This document shows, piece by piece, positions 24,470 through 31,508 of a stretch of DNA of 64,000 bases. This DNA comes from an uncultured Pseudomonadales bacterium (GTDB lineage Bacteria; Pseudomonadota; Gammaproteobacteria; Pseudomonadales; Azotimanducaceae), in NCBI GenBank assembly GCA_958296195.1, contig OY282455.1, positions 1,488,001-1,552,000 of the forward strand. Direction: 5' to 3'. The notes beneath the pieces are model-generated. The model was not told where the DNA came from and made no database searches. It was given only the letters and a program-made list of their open reading frames with translations. A program made the position numbers and the translations under genes. Within the stretch, counting starts at the first letter, position 1. Every line of letters begins with the position of its first letter.

Positions 24470-25898
24470 CATTTTCCGCGAAATCCGCCTCTACCGAACC
24501 GCCCGCATCTCCACCACCTGATCCTCAGCTCCATCAGAGAGCAAGTTTTGGGTAGGCCGCGGTCGTTTTGACGCGGATGCGACAGCGGGGTGGTCGCGGC
24601 CTGATTGAGAGGCAGTGCCTAGACCAAATCGCTGGCTTGCCGAAGCCGCTCCAGCAGTTCGCCGCCGCTGCCGCACTCGACAATCCAGTCGCCCACCTCA
24701 ATCAAGCGGTCCGCGTCGGCGCCTTCCAGCAGGGCCGATAGCTGCCGGGCGGTTTCCGCGTCAAAGCGCCGCTCCGCTTGGCGGTGTAGCAGGTCCGCTT
24801 GGCCTTGGTGGACGCCTTGCCGCACCCCCTGCCGTAAGCCCTGCCGTACCCCCTGCTGCAAGCCTTGCCGCACACCCTGCGCAATGGCGTTGTCGTGCCA
24901 TTCCTGCAGCCTCGCCTCCATCAACGTCGTCATCTCTCTTGCTCCTTTCTCCTGCGCCAACATCCGTTCGTAGTCCGCCAGCGGCGGCAGCGCCAATCCC
25001 CGTCGCCGCAGCAAATGCTCGGCCCGGGCGTGGAAGCCCCGACGCAGCCCCCCTGACTCCGGCCCGCTCCAGCGCTGGAACGCCTCGGCCAGCAGCCTCG
25101 GCACGTCGTCGCCGGAGGCGCTCTCCAAGCGGATCAGCGCCGCTTGGCGGTTGTCCGGCGGCAGCCGGCGCATGAGCGCATGGTCGCCGGCAAGCGTCGG
25201 ATAGTCAATCACAACATAGCTTCGCCATTGGTTAAGCTCACGGCCCGCCTCCGTCGGCGGACCCAGCAGGGGGCCGAACCGGGCGGTCGGAGCGCTCCAG
25301 GGCTTGGCGCCGTTGTGGATGACCACCGCCACAACGTCGGGTGCGCATCCCTCCCTCCTGTGTGCGCCGATGTCCCGCTGGTTGAGTTCAAGCAGGTACA
25401 GGTACTCATGCATCCGCCAAGCCATGTCCGCATCCGTTTCCGACTGGAACTCCAGCAGGACGTTGACGTGCGGGTGCCGGCCGTCGGCCAGCGGCGCCCC
25501 GTCCCGGCGCTCCACCCGCCAGGCCTTGTCGCCGATGCGTCCGTGCAGCGCCGGGCCGACGCGCTCCTTGTCCATTGGCGCAAGGGTGCTGAAGTCCAAC
25601 CGGTCGGCCCAGCCGGGTGCGACGAAGCCGCGCAGGACGTCCTCGACCATTCGCGGGTCGGCGTGGATCAGCTTGAAGGGATGGTCGCTCGTGGCCATGC
25701 GGCCCATTGTGGGCGCGGGAAAGCCGTTGAACAGCGGGAATGGCGGCGTTCGCACGGGAATTCGGGAGGTCTCCGCCAAAGTGATATGGCGCTGACGGCG
25801 GAGGCGACGCGTTCAAGGGCCGCTTCCGTCCTTGCCCACAGCTTGGGCGATGGCGCAACCAAGGGTGTGCCCGCCCTAGGGATTGACGCCGCAACGAA
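24470..25898 (-). mobile_element. Rpn mobile unit, copy 3 (full length)
   Basis: The only copy with an uninterrupted rpn gene. Ends are defined by where similarity to copy 1 begins and stops: CATTTTCCGCG at 24470 and GATTGACGCCGCAACGAA at 25898. About 1.43 kb. A conserved 3' flank of about 150 bp separates the left end from the stop of the gene. It lies between the TPR gene and the intact higBA. Confidence 0.65.
24619..25698 (-). CDS. Rpn family recombination-promoting nuclease / putative transposase (PD-(D/E)XK)
   Basis: 359 aa from the ATG at 25698; an ATG at 25707 is equally possible, and the frame opens upstream only with TTG. The N-terminal domain begins HPFKLIHADPRMVEDVLRGF, as in Rpn/Transposase_31 proteins, with a PD-(D/E)XK-like strand VNVLLEFQSETD (near 77-88) followed by YLYLLELNQRD. 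A middle helical part (LESASGDDVPRLLAEAFQRWSG) leads to MLAQEKGAREM, four-residue GVRQ/GLQQ-type repeats, and a conserved tail (RRFDAETARQLSALLEGADADRLIEVGDWIVEC). Rpn proteins nick DNA and promote recombination. Three further copies or remnants lie in this window. Confidence 0.8.
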   Translation of the reverse strand: MATSDHPFKLIHADPRMVEDVLRGFVAPGWADRLDFSTLAPMDKERVGPALHGRIGDKAWRVERRDGAPLADGRHPHVNVLLEFQSETDADMAWRMHEYLYLLELNQRDIGAHRREGCAPDVVAVVIHNGAKPWSAPTARFGPLLGPPTEAGRELNQWRSYVVIDYPTLAGDHALMRRLPPDNRQAALIRLESASGDDVPRLLAEAFQRWSGPESGGLRRGFHARAEHLLRRRGLALPPLADYERMLAQEKGAREMTTLMEARLQEWHDNAIAQGVRQGLQQGVRQGLRQGVRQGVHQGQADLLHRQAERRFDAETARQLSALLEGADADRLIEVGDWIVECGSGGELLERLRQASDLV

Positions 25899-25951
25899 AA
25901 TGACCGCGAGTCCATGAAAGGGCGTTGCTTTCTTCGCGGAAGTGCCGCCGC

Positions 25952-26245
25952 CTAGGCTAATTGCAGCGGCCGGATTGCCGCCAGCGAGTCGTCGGCCTCC
26001 CGGGCCGCAAGTGCGAGTTCATACCTACTCTGAAGGTTCATCCAGCTTTGCGCGTCGGTGTTGAAGTACCGGGCAAGGCGCAACGCCGTTCCAGCGGTAA
26101 TGCCGCGACGACCGCGGACGATTTCGTTGATCCGAGCCGGCGTCACGCCAATCGCCCTAGCCAGCGCGGTGTTGGACAGCCCATTGGGCTCGATAAAGTC
26201 TTGTTCAAGCACTTCGCCAGGGTGAACTGGGGCCAGTAAAGTCAT
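25952..26245 (-). CDS. higA: HigA family antitoxin (XRE-type HTH)
   Basis: 97 aa with the HigA opening LAPVHPGEVLEQDFIEPNGLS and helix-turn-helix ALARAIGVTPARINEIVRGRRGIT, then TALRLARYFNTDAQSWMNLQ. It starts 12 bp after higB, behind AAGGAG, which overlaps the higB stop. As in other higBA loci the antitoxin is second in the operon, neutralises HigB and represses the shared promoter. A truncated second copy is at 18789-18984. Confidence 0.9.
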   Translation of the reverse strand: MTLLAPVHPGEVLEQDFIEPNGLSNTALARAIGVTPARINEIVRGRRGITAGTALRLARYFNTDAQSWMNLQSRYELALAAREADDSLAAIRPLQLA

Positions 26246-26257
26246 GGCATCGCTCCT

Positions 26258-26536
26258 TCAGTGGTAGTCAACAATCTCCGCGTCATAAATGCTTCCGTCC
26301 TCAAAGCGGAAGCACAGCCGCCATTGGTCGTTGATCCGAATGCTGTAGGCGCCACTGCGGTCTCCCTTGAGCGCCTCAAGCCGATTGCCCGGCGGTGCCC
26401 TTAGAAAGTCCAGCGTGGCGGCGGCGTCCAGTTGGGCCAGCTTGCGCTGAGCAACGCGCTCAATGGCGATGAAGCGCCTGACGCGATGGCCGGCGGCGAG
26501 CCGCCTCGTGTCCTTGCAGCGGAAACTCCGAATCAT
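26258..26536 (-). CDS. higB: HigB family toxin (RelE-like mRNA interferase)
   Basis: 92 aa: MIRSFRCKDTRRLAAGHRV at the N-terminus, KLAQLDAAATLDFLRAPPGNRLEALKGD in the middle, and the diagnostic SIRINDQWRLCFRFEDG with YDAEIVDYH at the end. HigB cuts ribosome-bound mRNA. It precedes higA, the typical inverted order. A possible -10 TATGCT lies just upstream. A degenerate copy remains at 15714-15850. Confidence 0.9.
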   Translation of the reverse strand: MIRSFRCKDTRRLAAGHRVRRFIAIERVAQRKLAQLDAAATLDFLRAPPGNRLEALKGDRSGAYSIRINDQWRLCFRFEDGSIYDAEIVDYH

Positions 26537-26733
26537 GTTTCCAGCATACCGGATATCGAGACGCGATAACGCTGCTTGGGCTGTCCGCCTCGAGAAACTG
26601 AGGAACAGCGGGCGCGTCCCAATAGTGCCATTGGGGTGCCTTCCGCCTTAATGGGAGTGGAATCTACAAGCTAACCACCAAATTTACCCCTAACTTAAAG
26701 TAAACTCCCTATATTTCCAGCTTGGGGAGCGCC

Positions 26734-27915
26734 ATGGATCCCATAGCCAATCCTTTCGCGCCCGGCGCGGGCACCCAGCCGCCGGAACTGGCCGGCCGGG
26801 ATGAGTTGCGCGAGCGGGTGCGCGTCGCTGTGGCTAGAACGCAGCGACGGTACGCCGCCAAGGGCGTCTTGATGGTGGGGCTGCGCGGCGTGGGCAAGAC
26901 GGTGCTGTTGGACCGGATGTGGGAGGATGCGGAGGCGGCCGGCGCTTTTACTGTGCGCATGGAAGCGCCGGAGGGCCGCTCCCTGCCCGGCATGCTCGCC
27001 CCGCAAATTCGCCAAGTGCTATTGGCGGCGTCGAGGATGGAGCAGGCCCGGGACCTCGGGAAACGGGCCTTGCGCGTCTTGGCCGGCTTTGCGTCCGCTC
27101 ATAAGGTCAAGTACGCAGACATCGACGTCGCATTCGATTTCCAGGCGGAGCCGGGGGTGGCCGACAGCGGCGACCTGGAGTTCGACCTGTCGAATTTGCT
27201 GGAGGCCGTTGCGGTTGCCGCTGCTGCTGCCGGAAAGGGTTTGGTCCTGTTCATTGATGAGTTGCAGTATGTGGCCGTTGCGGAGCTTTCGGCCTTGGTC
27301 GCCGCTCTGCATCGAACGGCCCAGAGGCGGCGGCCGGTCATTCTCATCGGCGCTGGCCTGCCGCAGCTTCGCGCCCGGGTGGGGGAGGCCAAGTCCTACG
27401 CGGAGCGGATGTTCGAGTTCCCCGAAATAGGCCCCTTGCCGGAAGAGGCCGCCCGAATCGCAATTGCCAATCCTGCCGCCAGGGAAGGCGTCAAGGTGGA
27501 GCCGATGGCGCTAGCCCGCATCGTGGAAGCCTCCCAAGGCTACCCTTATTTCCTGCAGGAGTGGGGCAAGCACGCTTGGGACGCGGCAAGCGGCAACGGG
27601 ATTGGGTTGGCGGATGTGGACAGGGCGGCGGCCAGCGTGACCTTCGCCCTTGACGAGAGCTTCTTCGGGGTGCGCTTCGACCGCCTGACCCCCGCCGAAC
27701 GGCGCTACCTGCGGGCCATGGCCACGCTCGGCCCCGGCCCGCACCGCTCCGGCGACATCGCCGAGGCGCTGCAAAGCAGGGTTTCCTCCCAAGCGCCCCT
27801 GCGTCGGCAACTGATCGACAAGGGGATGATCTGGAGCCCAAGCCACGGCGACACCGCCTTCACAACACCTCTTTTCGATGCATTCATGCGGCGCATCATG
27901 CCGGCGGAGGGCTGA
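26734..27915 (+). CDS. AAA family ATPase (Orc1/Cdc6-like or DUF815-like single-protein ATPase)
   Basis: 393 aa; the ATG at 26734 has GGGGAG close upstream. N-terminus NPFAPGAGTQPPELAGRDEL is the usual lead of this ATPase group. Walker A GLRGVGKTVLL lies near 49-59, Walker B LVLFIDELQY near 169-178, sensor-type IGAGLPQLRARVG near 210, then a helical lid and a winged-helix-like C-terminus (LTPAERRYLRAMATLG, LRRQLIDKGMIWSPSHGDTAFTTPLFDAFMRR). Proteins of this kind bind DNA and are often found singly in accessory regions. No partner gene is visible; a mobile-unit remnant follows its stop directly. Role unknown. Confidence 0.78.
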   Translation: MDPIANPFAPGAGTQPPELAGRDELRERVRVAVARTQRRYAAKGVLMVGLRGVGKTVLLDRMWEDAEAAGAFTVRMEAPEGRSLPGMLAPQIRQVLLAASRMEQARDLGKRALRVLAGFASAHKVKYADIDVAFDFQAEPGVADSGDLEFDLSNLLEAVAVAAAAAGKGLVLFIDELQYVAVAELSALVAALHRTAQRRRPVILIGAGLPQLRARVGEAKSYAERMFEFPEIGPLPEEAARIAIANPAAREGVKVEPMALARIVEASQGYPYFLQEWGKHAWDAASGNGIGLADVDRAAASVTFALDESFFGVRFDRLTPAERRYLRAMATLGPGPHRSGDIAEALQSRVSSQAPLRRQLIDKGMIWSPSHGDTAFTTPLFDAFMRRIMPAEG

Positions 27916-27929
27916 CGCTCCCCAGATTA

Positions 27930-28065
27930 GGGGATCATCGCTCCCATTTCCACCAACCTGACCCCTAGCTGCACTGATGAGCGCGTTTTGGGGATGCCGC
28001 AGTCGTTATGACGCGGATGCGGCAGCGGGGTGGTCGCGAACCCACTAACGGGGAGTCCCTAGGCC
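27930..28065 (-). mobile_element. Rpn mobile unit, copy 4 (3'-flank remnant)
   Basis: About 135 bp matching the 3' flank of the other copies (CCACCAACCTGACCCCTAGCTG, GACGCGGATGCGGCAGCGG, GTCCCTAGGCCAACCCAC), closest to copy 2. It stops at the position where the rpn coding sequence would begin, so the gene is gone. Confidence 0.65.
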
Positions 28066-28120
28066 AACCCACTGGGGTTGGCTGCTATCATCACTTCCCC
28101 CAGCGAGACCAGGATGCGCC

Positions 28121-28570
28121 ATGAAGATTCCCGAACCGTTGTTCAAGTTCATCAATCCTATAGTCGCCCTGCTGTTGCGCTCGCCCCTGCACTTCCTGAT
28201 GAGCGGCAGCCTGCTGCTGATCACCTTCGTTGGCAAACGCACGGGCCGTTCCTACACCACGCCGGTGCGCTATGTTCGGGACGGCGCAACGGTGCGCTGC
28301 TTCACTTCCCGCCACACCCGTTGGTGGCGCAACTTAGGGGGTGGCGCGGAAGTAACGCTCACTATCCGCGGCGCCGAAGGGCGCTACCACACCAACATCA
28401 TCCTGGACGACCCGCCGCGCATTGAGGAACTGCTGAAGGCGTACCTCGCCCAATACCCCCAAGACGCCGCCTACCATGAGGTTAAGCTGAGCCGGGACAA
28501 GACCCCAAACGCCGCCGACCTCACCCGTGCGGCGGCTGTCGCAGTGGTGGTGGAGGCGCGGGCGGTTTGA
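28121..28570 (+). CDS. Nitroreductase/quinone reductase family protein (deazaflavin-dependent type)
   Basis: 149 aa. The pattern of the F420-dependent Ddn-like family is present: LMSGSLLLITFVGKRTGRSYTTPVRYVRDG (near 27-55), then RHTRWWRNLGGGAEVTLTIRG. These split-barrel proteins reduce quinones, nitro compounds or other small molecules with a deazaflavin or flavin. Whether this bacterium makes F420 is unknown, and FMN or heme use is possible. The stop overlaps the TTG start of the following gene by four bases. Confidence 0.78.
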   Translation: MKIPEPLFKFINPIVALLLRSPLHFLMSGSLLLITFVGKRTGRSYTTPVRYVRDGATVRCFTSRHTRWWRNLGGGAEVTLTIRGAEGRYHTNIILDDPPRIEELLKAYLAQYPQDAAYHEVKLSRDKTPNAADLTRAAAVAVVVEARAV

Positions 28571-28983
28571 AGACAATACCCACGAAAGCCAGCGTTGCGG
28601 ACTTCATCGGCGCCATTGCTGACGCTGAAAAACGCGAAGACGCAGGAGTCGTCGCGGCGTTGATGGCGGAAATCACCGATGCGCCGGCGCAGATGTGGGG
28701 TGCCTCCATCGTTGGCTTCGGTCGTTACCGCTACCATTACGCAAGCGGGCGTAAAGGAGAGTTCTTCGAAACCGGCTTCTCGCCCCGCAAGCGGGCGCTC
28801 ACGCTCTACATCATGCCGGGGTTCGGAGAATACGGGAATTTGCTGGAAAAGCTGGGCAGGCACAGTTTGGGCAAATCCTGCCTGTACATAAAGCGCTTGG
28901 CGGACATCGACTTGGAGGTGCTCCGCGAACTCGTGACGCTATCCGTCCAAGCCATCCGGGAGAAGCATCCGAGCGGCGGTTGA
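28567..28983 (+). CDS. DUF1801 domain protein
   Basis: 138 aa, starting at a TTG inside the stop of the upstream gene (TTGA overlap). Family pattern: VADFIGAIADAEKREDAGVVAALMAEITDAPAQMWGASIVGFGRYRYHY, then GEFFETGFSPRKRALTLYIMPGF and LGRHSLGKSCLYIKRLADIDLEVL. This is the YdhG-like DUF1801 fold, a small cytoplasmic protein of unsettled biochemical role. Likely co-transcribed with the reductase gene. Confidence 0.85.
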   Translation: MKTIPTKASVADFIGAIADAEKREDAGVVAALMAEITDAPAQMWGASIVGFGRYRYHYASGRKGEFFETGFSPRKRALTLYIMPGFGEYGNLLEKLGRHSLGKSCLYIKRLADIDLEVLRELVTLSVQAIREKHPSGG

Positions 28984-28987
28984 GCAT

Positions 28988-29017
28988 GGCGGCAGCCCGT
29001 CACTAAGGGGTGCCGCC
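28988..29017. terminator. Inverted repeat between convergent genes
   Basis: GGCGGCA (28988-28994) and TGCCGCC (29011-29017) form a 7-bp stem with a 16-base loop in the 56-bp gap between the convergent DUF1801 and receptor genes. No T-run follows on either strand, so intrinsic termination is doubtful. Confidence 0.3.
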
Positions 29018-29039
29018 TTGCCCCCTAAGGCGCCACCGT

Positions 29040-31292
29040 TCAGAAGTTCAGCTTGAGGTCCAAGCCAAAGGTGCGGGGTCGATTGTACTGGTAGCCGAAA
29101 TTGGAGAGGTTGTAGATCACCTCCTGCGCATCGGCGAGGTTTTTGCCCCAAGCCGCAACGGTGAGACGAGCGCTGCCGACCGGCCAATCCGAAAGCGCGA
29201 TTCGGGCGCCGAGTTGGCCGAGGGACGGCACCGGAAGCCCCATCCCCTGCTGGGAATACGCCGCATCCCGCCAGCTGTAGTTCAGGTGAAAGTCCAACCC
29301 GGCGCCGTTGCGCAACGCCCAGCCTTGGTCAAACGCCACCGAAAACGCATGCTTCGGCGCAAAGGCCATGTAGGTGGTGTCGGAAATGTCCATCCCGCGC
29401 AGATTTTGTTCGCTGGCTGGCGGGCCGCCCAACAAAAAACTGTCATTTGGCACCACGACGTCCTTGATTCGGGTGTTGAGGTACACATAGTTGATGGTGA
29501 GCCTGGTTGCCGGCCCAAGCAGGCCGACCAGATCGAACTCAACGCCATCCACGCGCGCCTCCCCGGCGTTCACGTTCTCCGCATAGGAGGCGAACAGCGG
29601 CGGGCGGCCGGCAAGGGTGACTAGCAGATCGTCGTAGTCGGTTAGGAACAGAACTCCGTTGATGCGCAGCCGGCGCTCGAACAGCTCTGACTTCAGGCCG
29701 AATTCATAGCCGACGTTCCTCTCTTCGGCAAAGGTTTGCGCAAAATCCAGCGTGCGCTCCCCGGACCCGCCGGCCCGGTGGCCGGTGGCAACGCGCAGGT
29801 AGCCGTTCAGGAGGTCGGTGAAGGCGTAGTCCAAGGCGAAGGTGTAGTCCGCCTGGGCGTAGTCGAGCTCGTTGCGCCCCGGCGGAAACAAAATGGAGGG
29901 CTTGGATGGGATGACGCCGCGCTCCGCGTCCCGCTTTTCCTTGCTGTAGCGGACGCCTGCTGTGATGCGCAGCCGGGCGCCGAGCACATCCGGGGTGTAG
30001 GCGGCTTGGGCGAAGACCGCCTTGGATTGCGATTGGGCGTCGATGGTGTGAGCGCCCAAGCTGGTGCCTCCCGCAAGCACCGAGGCAGCCGTCAGCGGCC
30101 TTTGCAGTGCGTCGAAGATCGGAACCCCGCCGGCGGCGTTGGTGTATTGCTCCTCCTCCTTGGCGCCTTCTTCGTCAAGGTAGTAGAGACCTAGGATGTA
30201 CTCCAGCTTCTCGCCAAAGGCGTTGCCCAACAGCTGAACCTCTTGGCTGAAAGCCTTTGTGGACCATTCCAGATCGGTTGCGAAGAACAGGGTGTCGGAC
30301 CAGTTCTGAACCGCCAGCTCCTCCATCTCCCGATAGCCGGTTATGGATTTCAAGGACAGGCCGTCGCCAAAGTTCCAGTTGACGGTCAAGTTGTGGCCGG
30401 ACTGCTCGGTGGCGGATTCGGGCAACACATAGCGATAGGGTCCTCCCTGCAGGAAAAGGTGGGTGGTCCTTTTCTGCCGTCTGCCGGGATTTTGCTGGTA
30501 GTAGGGCCCGGTGCCCTCAACCTCTGAACGGTCGTGGCTGTAGTCCAAGGTCAGGTTGTCGGTCAGATCCCAAGCAACGGCCAGGCGCAGCCCGTGCTGC
30601 TCGTTGGCGTAGAAGTCCTCGCTCGGCCGCCCGTCCCGGACTGCTGGTTGCGGACCTTCGTTCCTCACCCAGCCGCGAACGGTGGAGGCGTCGTAGGTGA
30701 GCTTGGTGCGCAAGCTCTCCGCCACTGGCGCGTCAATGGAGAAACCAGCCTGCCGCCGGCCAAAGTTGCCCATGCCGGCGTTGACCACGCCCCGGAACTC
30801 CGCACCCGGCTTGGCGGTGATGAAGTTGACGGCGCCGGCGGAGGAGTTCCTGCCGAACAGCGTGCCCTGAGGACCGCGCAGAATCTCCACCCGTTCGAGG
30901 TCCAGCAGGTTCAGCGTGGCCCCGGACGTGCGGGAGATGTAAACGCCGTCGATGTACAGCCCCACCGGGTTGTCGATGGTCAGGGTTTGGGAGTCCGGAT
31001 TGCCGAAGCCGCGCAGGAACAAGGCGATGTTGCTGCTGGAGGTGGGGAAGTCGTAGAGCTGCAGGCTGACCGCCTGAATCGACAGATCGGCCAAGGTCGC
31101 AACGCCTTGGTTCACCAACATGGATTCGTCGAGGGCAATCACCGAAAGCGGCGCTTCCTGCAAGGGCTCAACGCGCTTTTGGGCGGTGACAACGACTTCT
31201 TCAAGCTGCGGGCGCTGGGCACAGGCCGCGGCTGGAGCAAGCCCAGCCACTAAGAGTGCGGCAAGCAGTAGGCCCCTTTGGTTAATCCGCAT
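29040..31292 (-). CDS. TonB-dependent receptor
   Basis: 750 aa. The frame extends upstream, but the ATG at 31292 begins a signal peptide (MRINQRGLLLAALLVAGL... cleaved near ACAQ). TonB-box-like LEEVVVTAQKR follows, then the plug with LRGFGNPDSQTLTIDNPVGLYIDG-type pattern and ERVEILRGPQGTLFGRNSSAGA, and a barrel ending in the terminal Phe (LDLKLNF). It is of the sphingomonad/gammaproteobacterial catabolic class rather than a siderophore receptor. It lies downstream of and parallel to a Tat-exported flavoprotein gene, separated by 216 bp, and probably imports the substrate of that cluster. Confidence 0.92.
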   Translation of the reverse strand: MRINQRGLLLAALLVAGLAPAAACAQRPQLEEVVVTAQKRVEPLQEAPLSVIALDESMLVNQGVATLADLSIQAVSLQLYDFPTSSSNIALFLRGFGNPDSQTLTIDNPVGLYIDGVYISRTSGATLNLLDLERVEILRGPQGTLFGRNSSAGAVNFITAKPGAEFRGVVNAGMGNFGRRQAGFSIDAPVAESLRTKLTYDASTVRGWVRNEGPQPAVRDGRPSEDFYANEQHGLRLAVAWDLTDNLTLDYSHDRSEVEGTGPYYQQNPGRRQKRTTHLFLQGGPYRYVLPESATEQSGHNLTVNWNFGDGLSLKSITGYREMEELAVQNWSDTLFFATDLEWSTKAFSQEVQLLGNAFGEKLEYILGLYYLDEEGAKEEEQYTNAAGGVPIFDALQRPLTAASVLAGGTSLGAHTIDAQSQSKAVFAQAAYTPDVLGARLRITAGVRYSKEKRDAERGVIPSKPSILFPPGRNELDYAQADYTFALDYAFTDLLNGYLRVATGHRAGGSGERTLDFAQTFAEERNVGYEFGLKSELFERRLRINGVLFLTDYDDLLVTLAGRPPLFASYAENVNAGEARVDGVEFDLVGLLGPATRLTINYVYLNTRIKDVVVPNDSFLLGGPPASEQNLRGMDISDTTYMAFAPKHAFSVAFDQGWALRNGAGLDFHLNYSWRDAAYSQQGMGLPVPSLGQLGARIALSDWPVGSARLTVAAWGKNLADAQEVIYNLSNFGYQYNRPRTFGLDLKLNF

Positions 31293-31508
31293 ATTGCACC
31301 AAGGGCCGCGATGATCGCCAAAAGACAAGCGAGGGCGCGGCCAGTACACATTGCGCTTGGGGGCGTTCCCGAACAATGGCTGAGCAACTTGTTGAAGAAA
31401 AGAACATTTTGGTTTGGGCCAAGCGCCGCTAAGCCGCAACTCGGCCTCTCCCTTGACAAACGGAAACACTGTACATCATTTTGCCAAAGTTGCTGCGCTG
31501 CACTGGGG

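Noticed and set aside
31453-31481. Plus-strand TTGACA with TCATTT 17 bp later
   Set aside because: Points toward the 3' end of a minus-strand gene, and no plus-strand gene follows; the -10 is poor.
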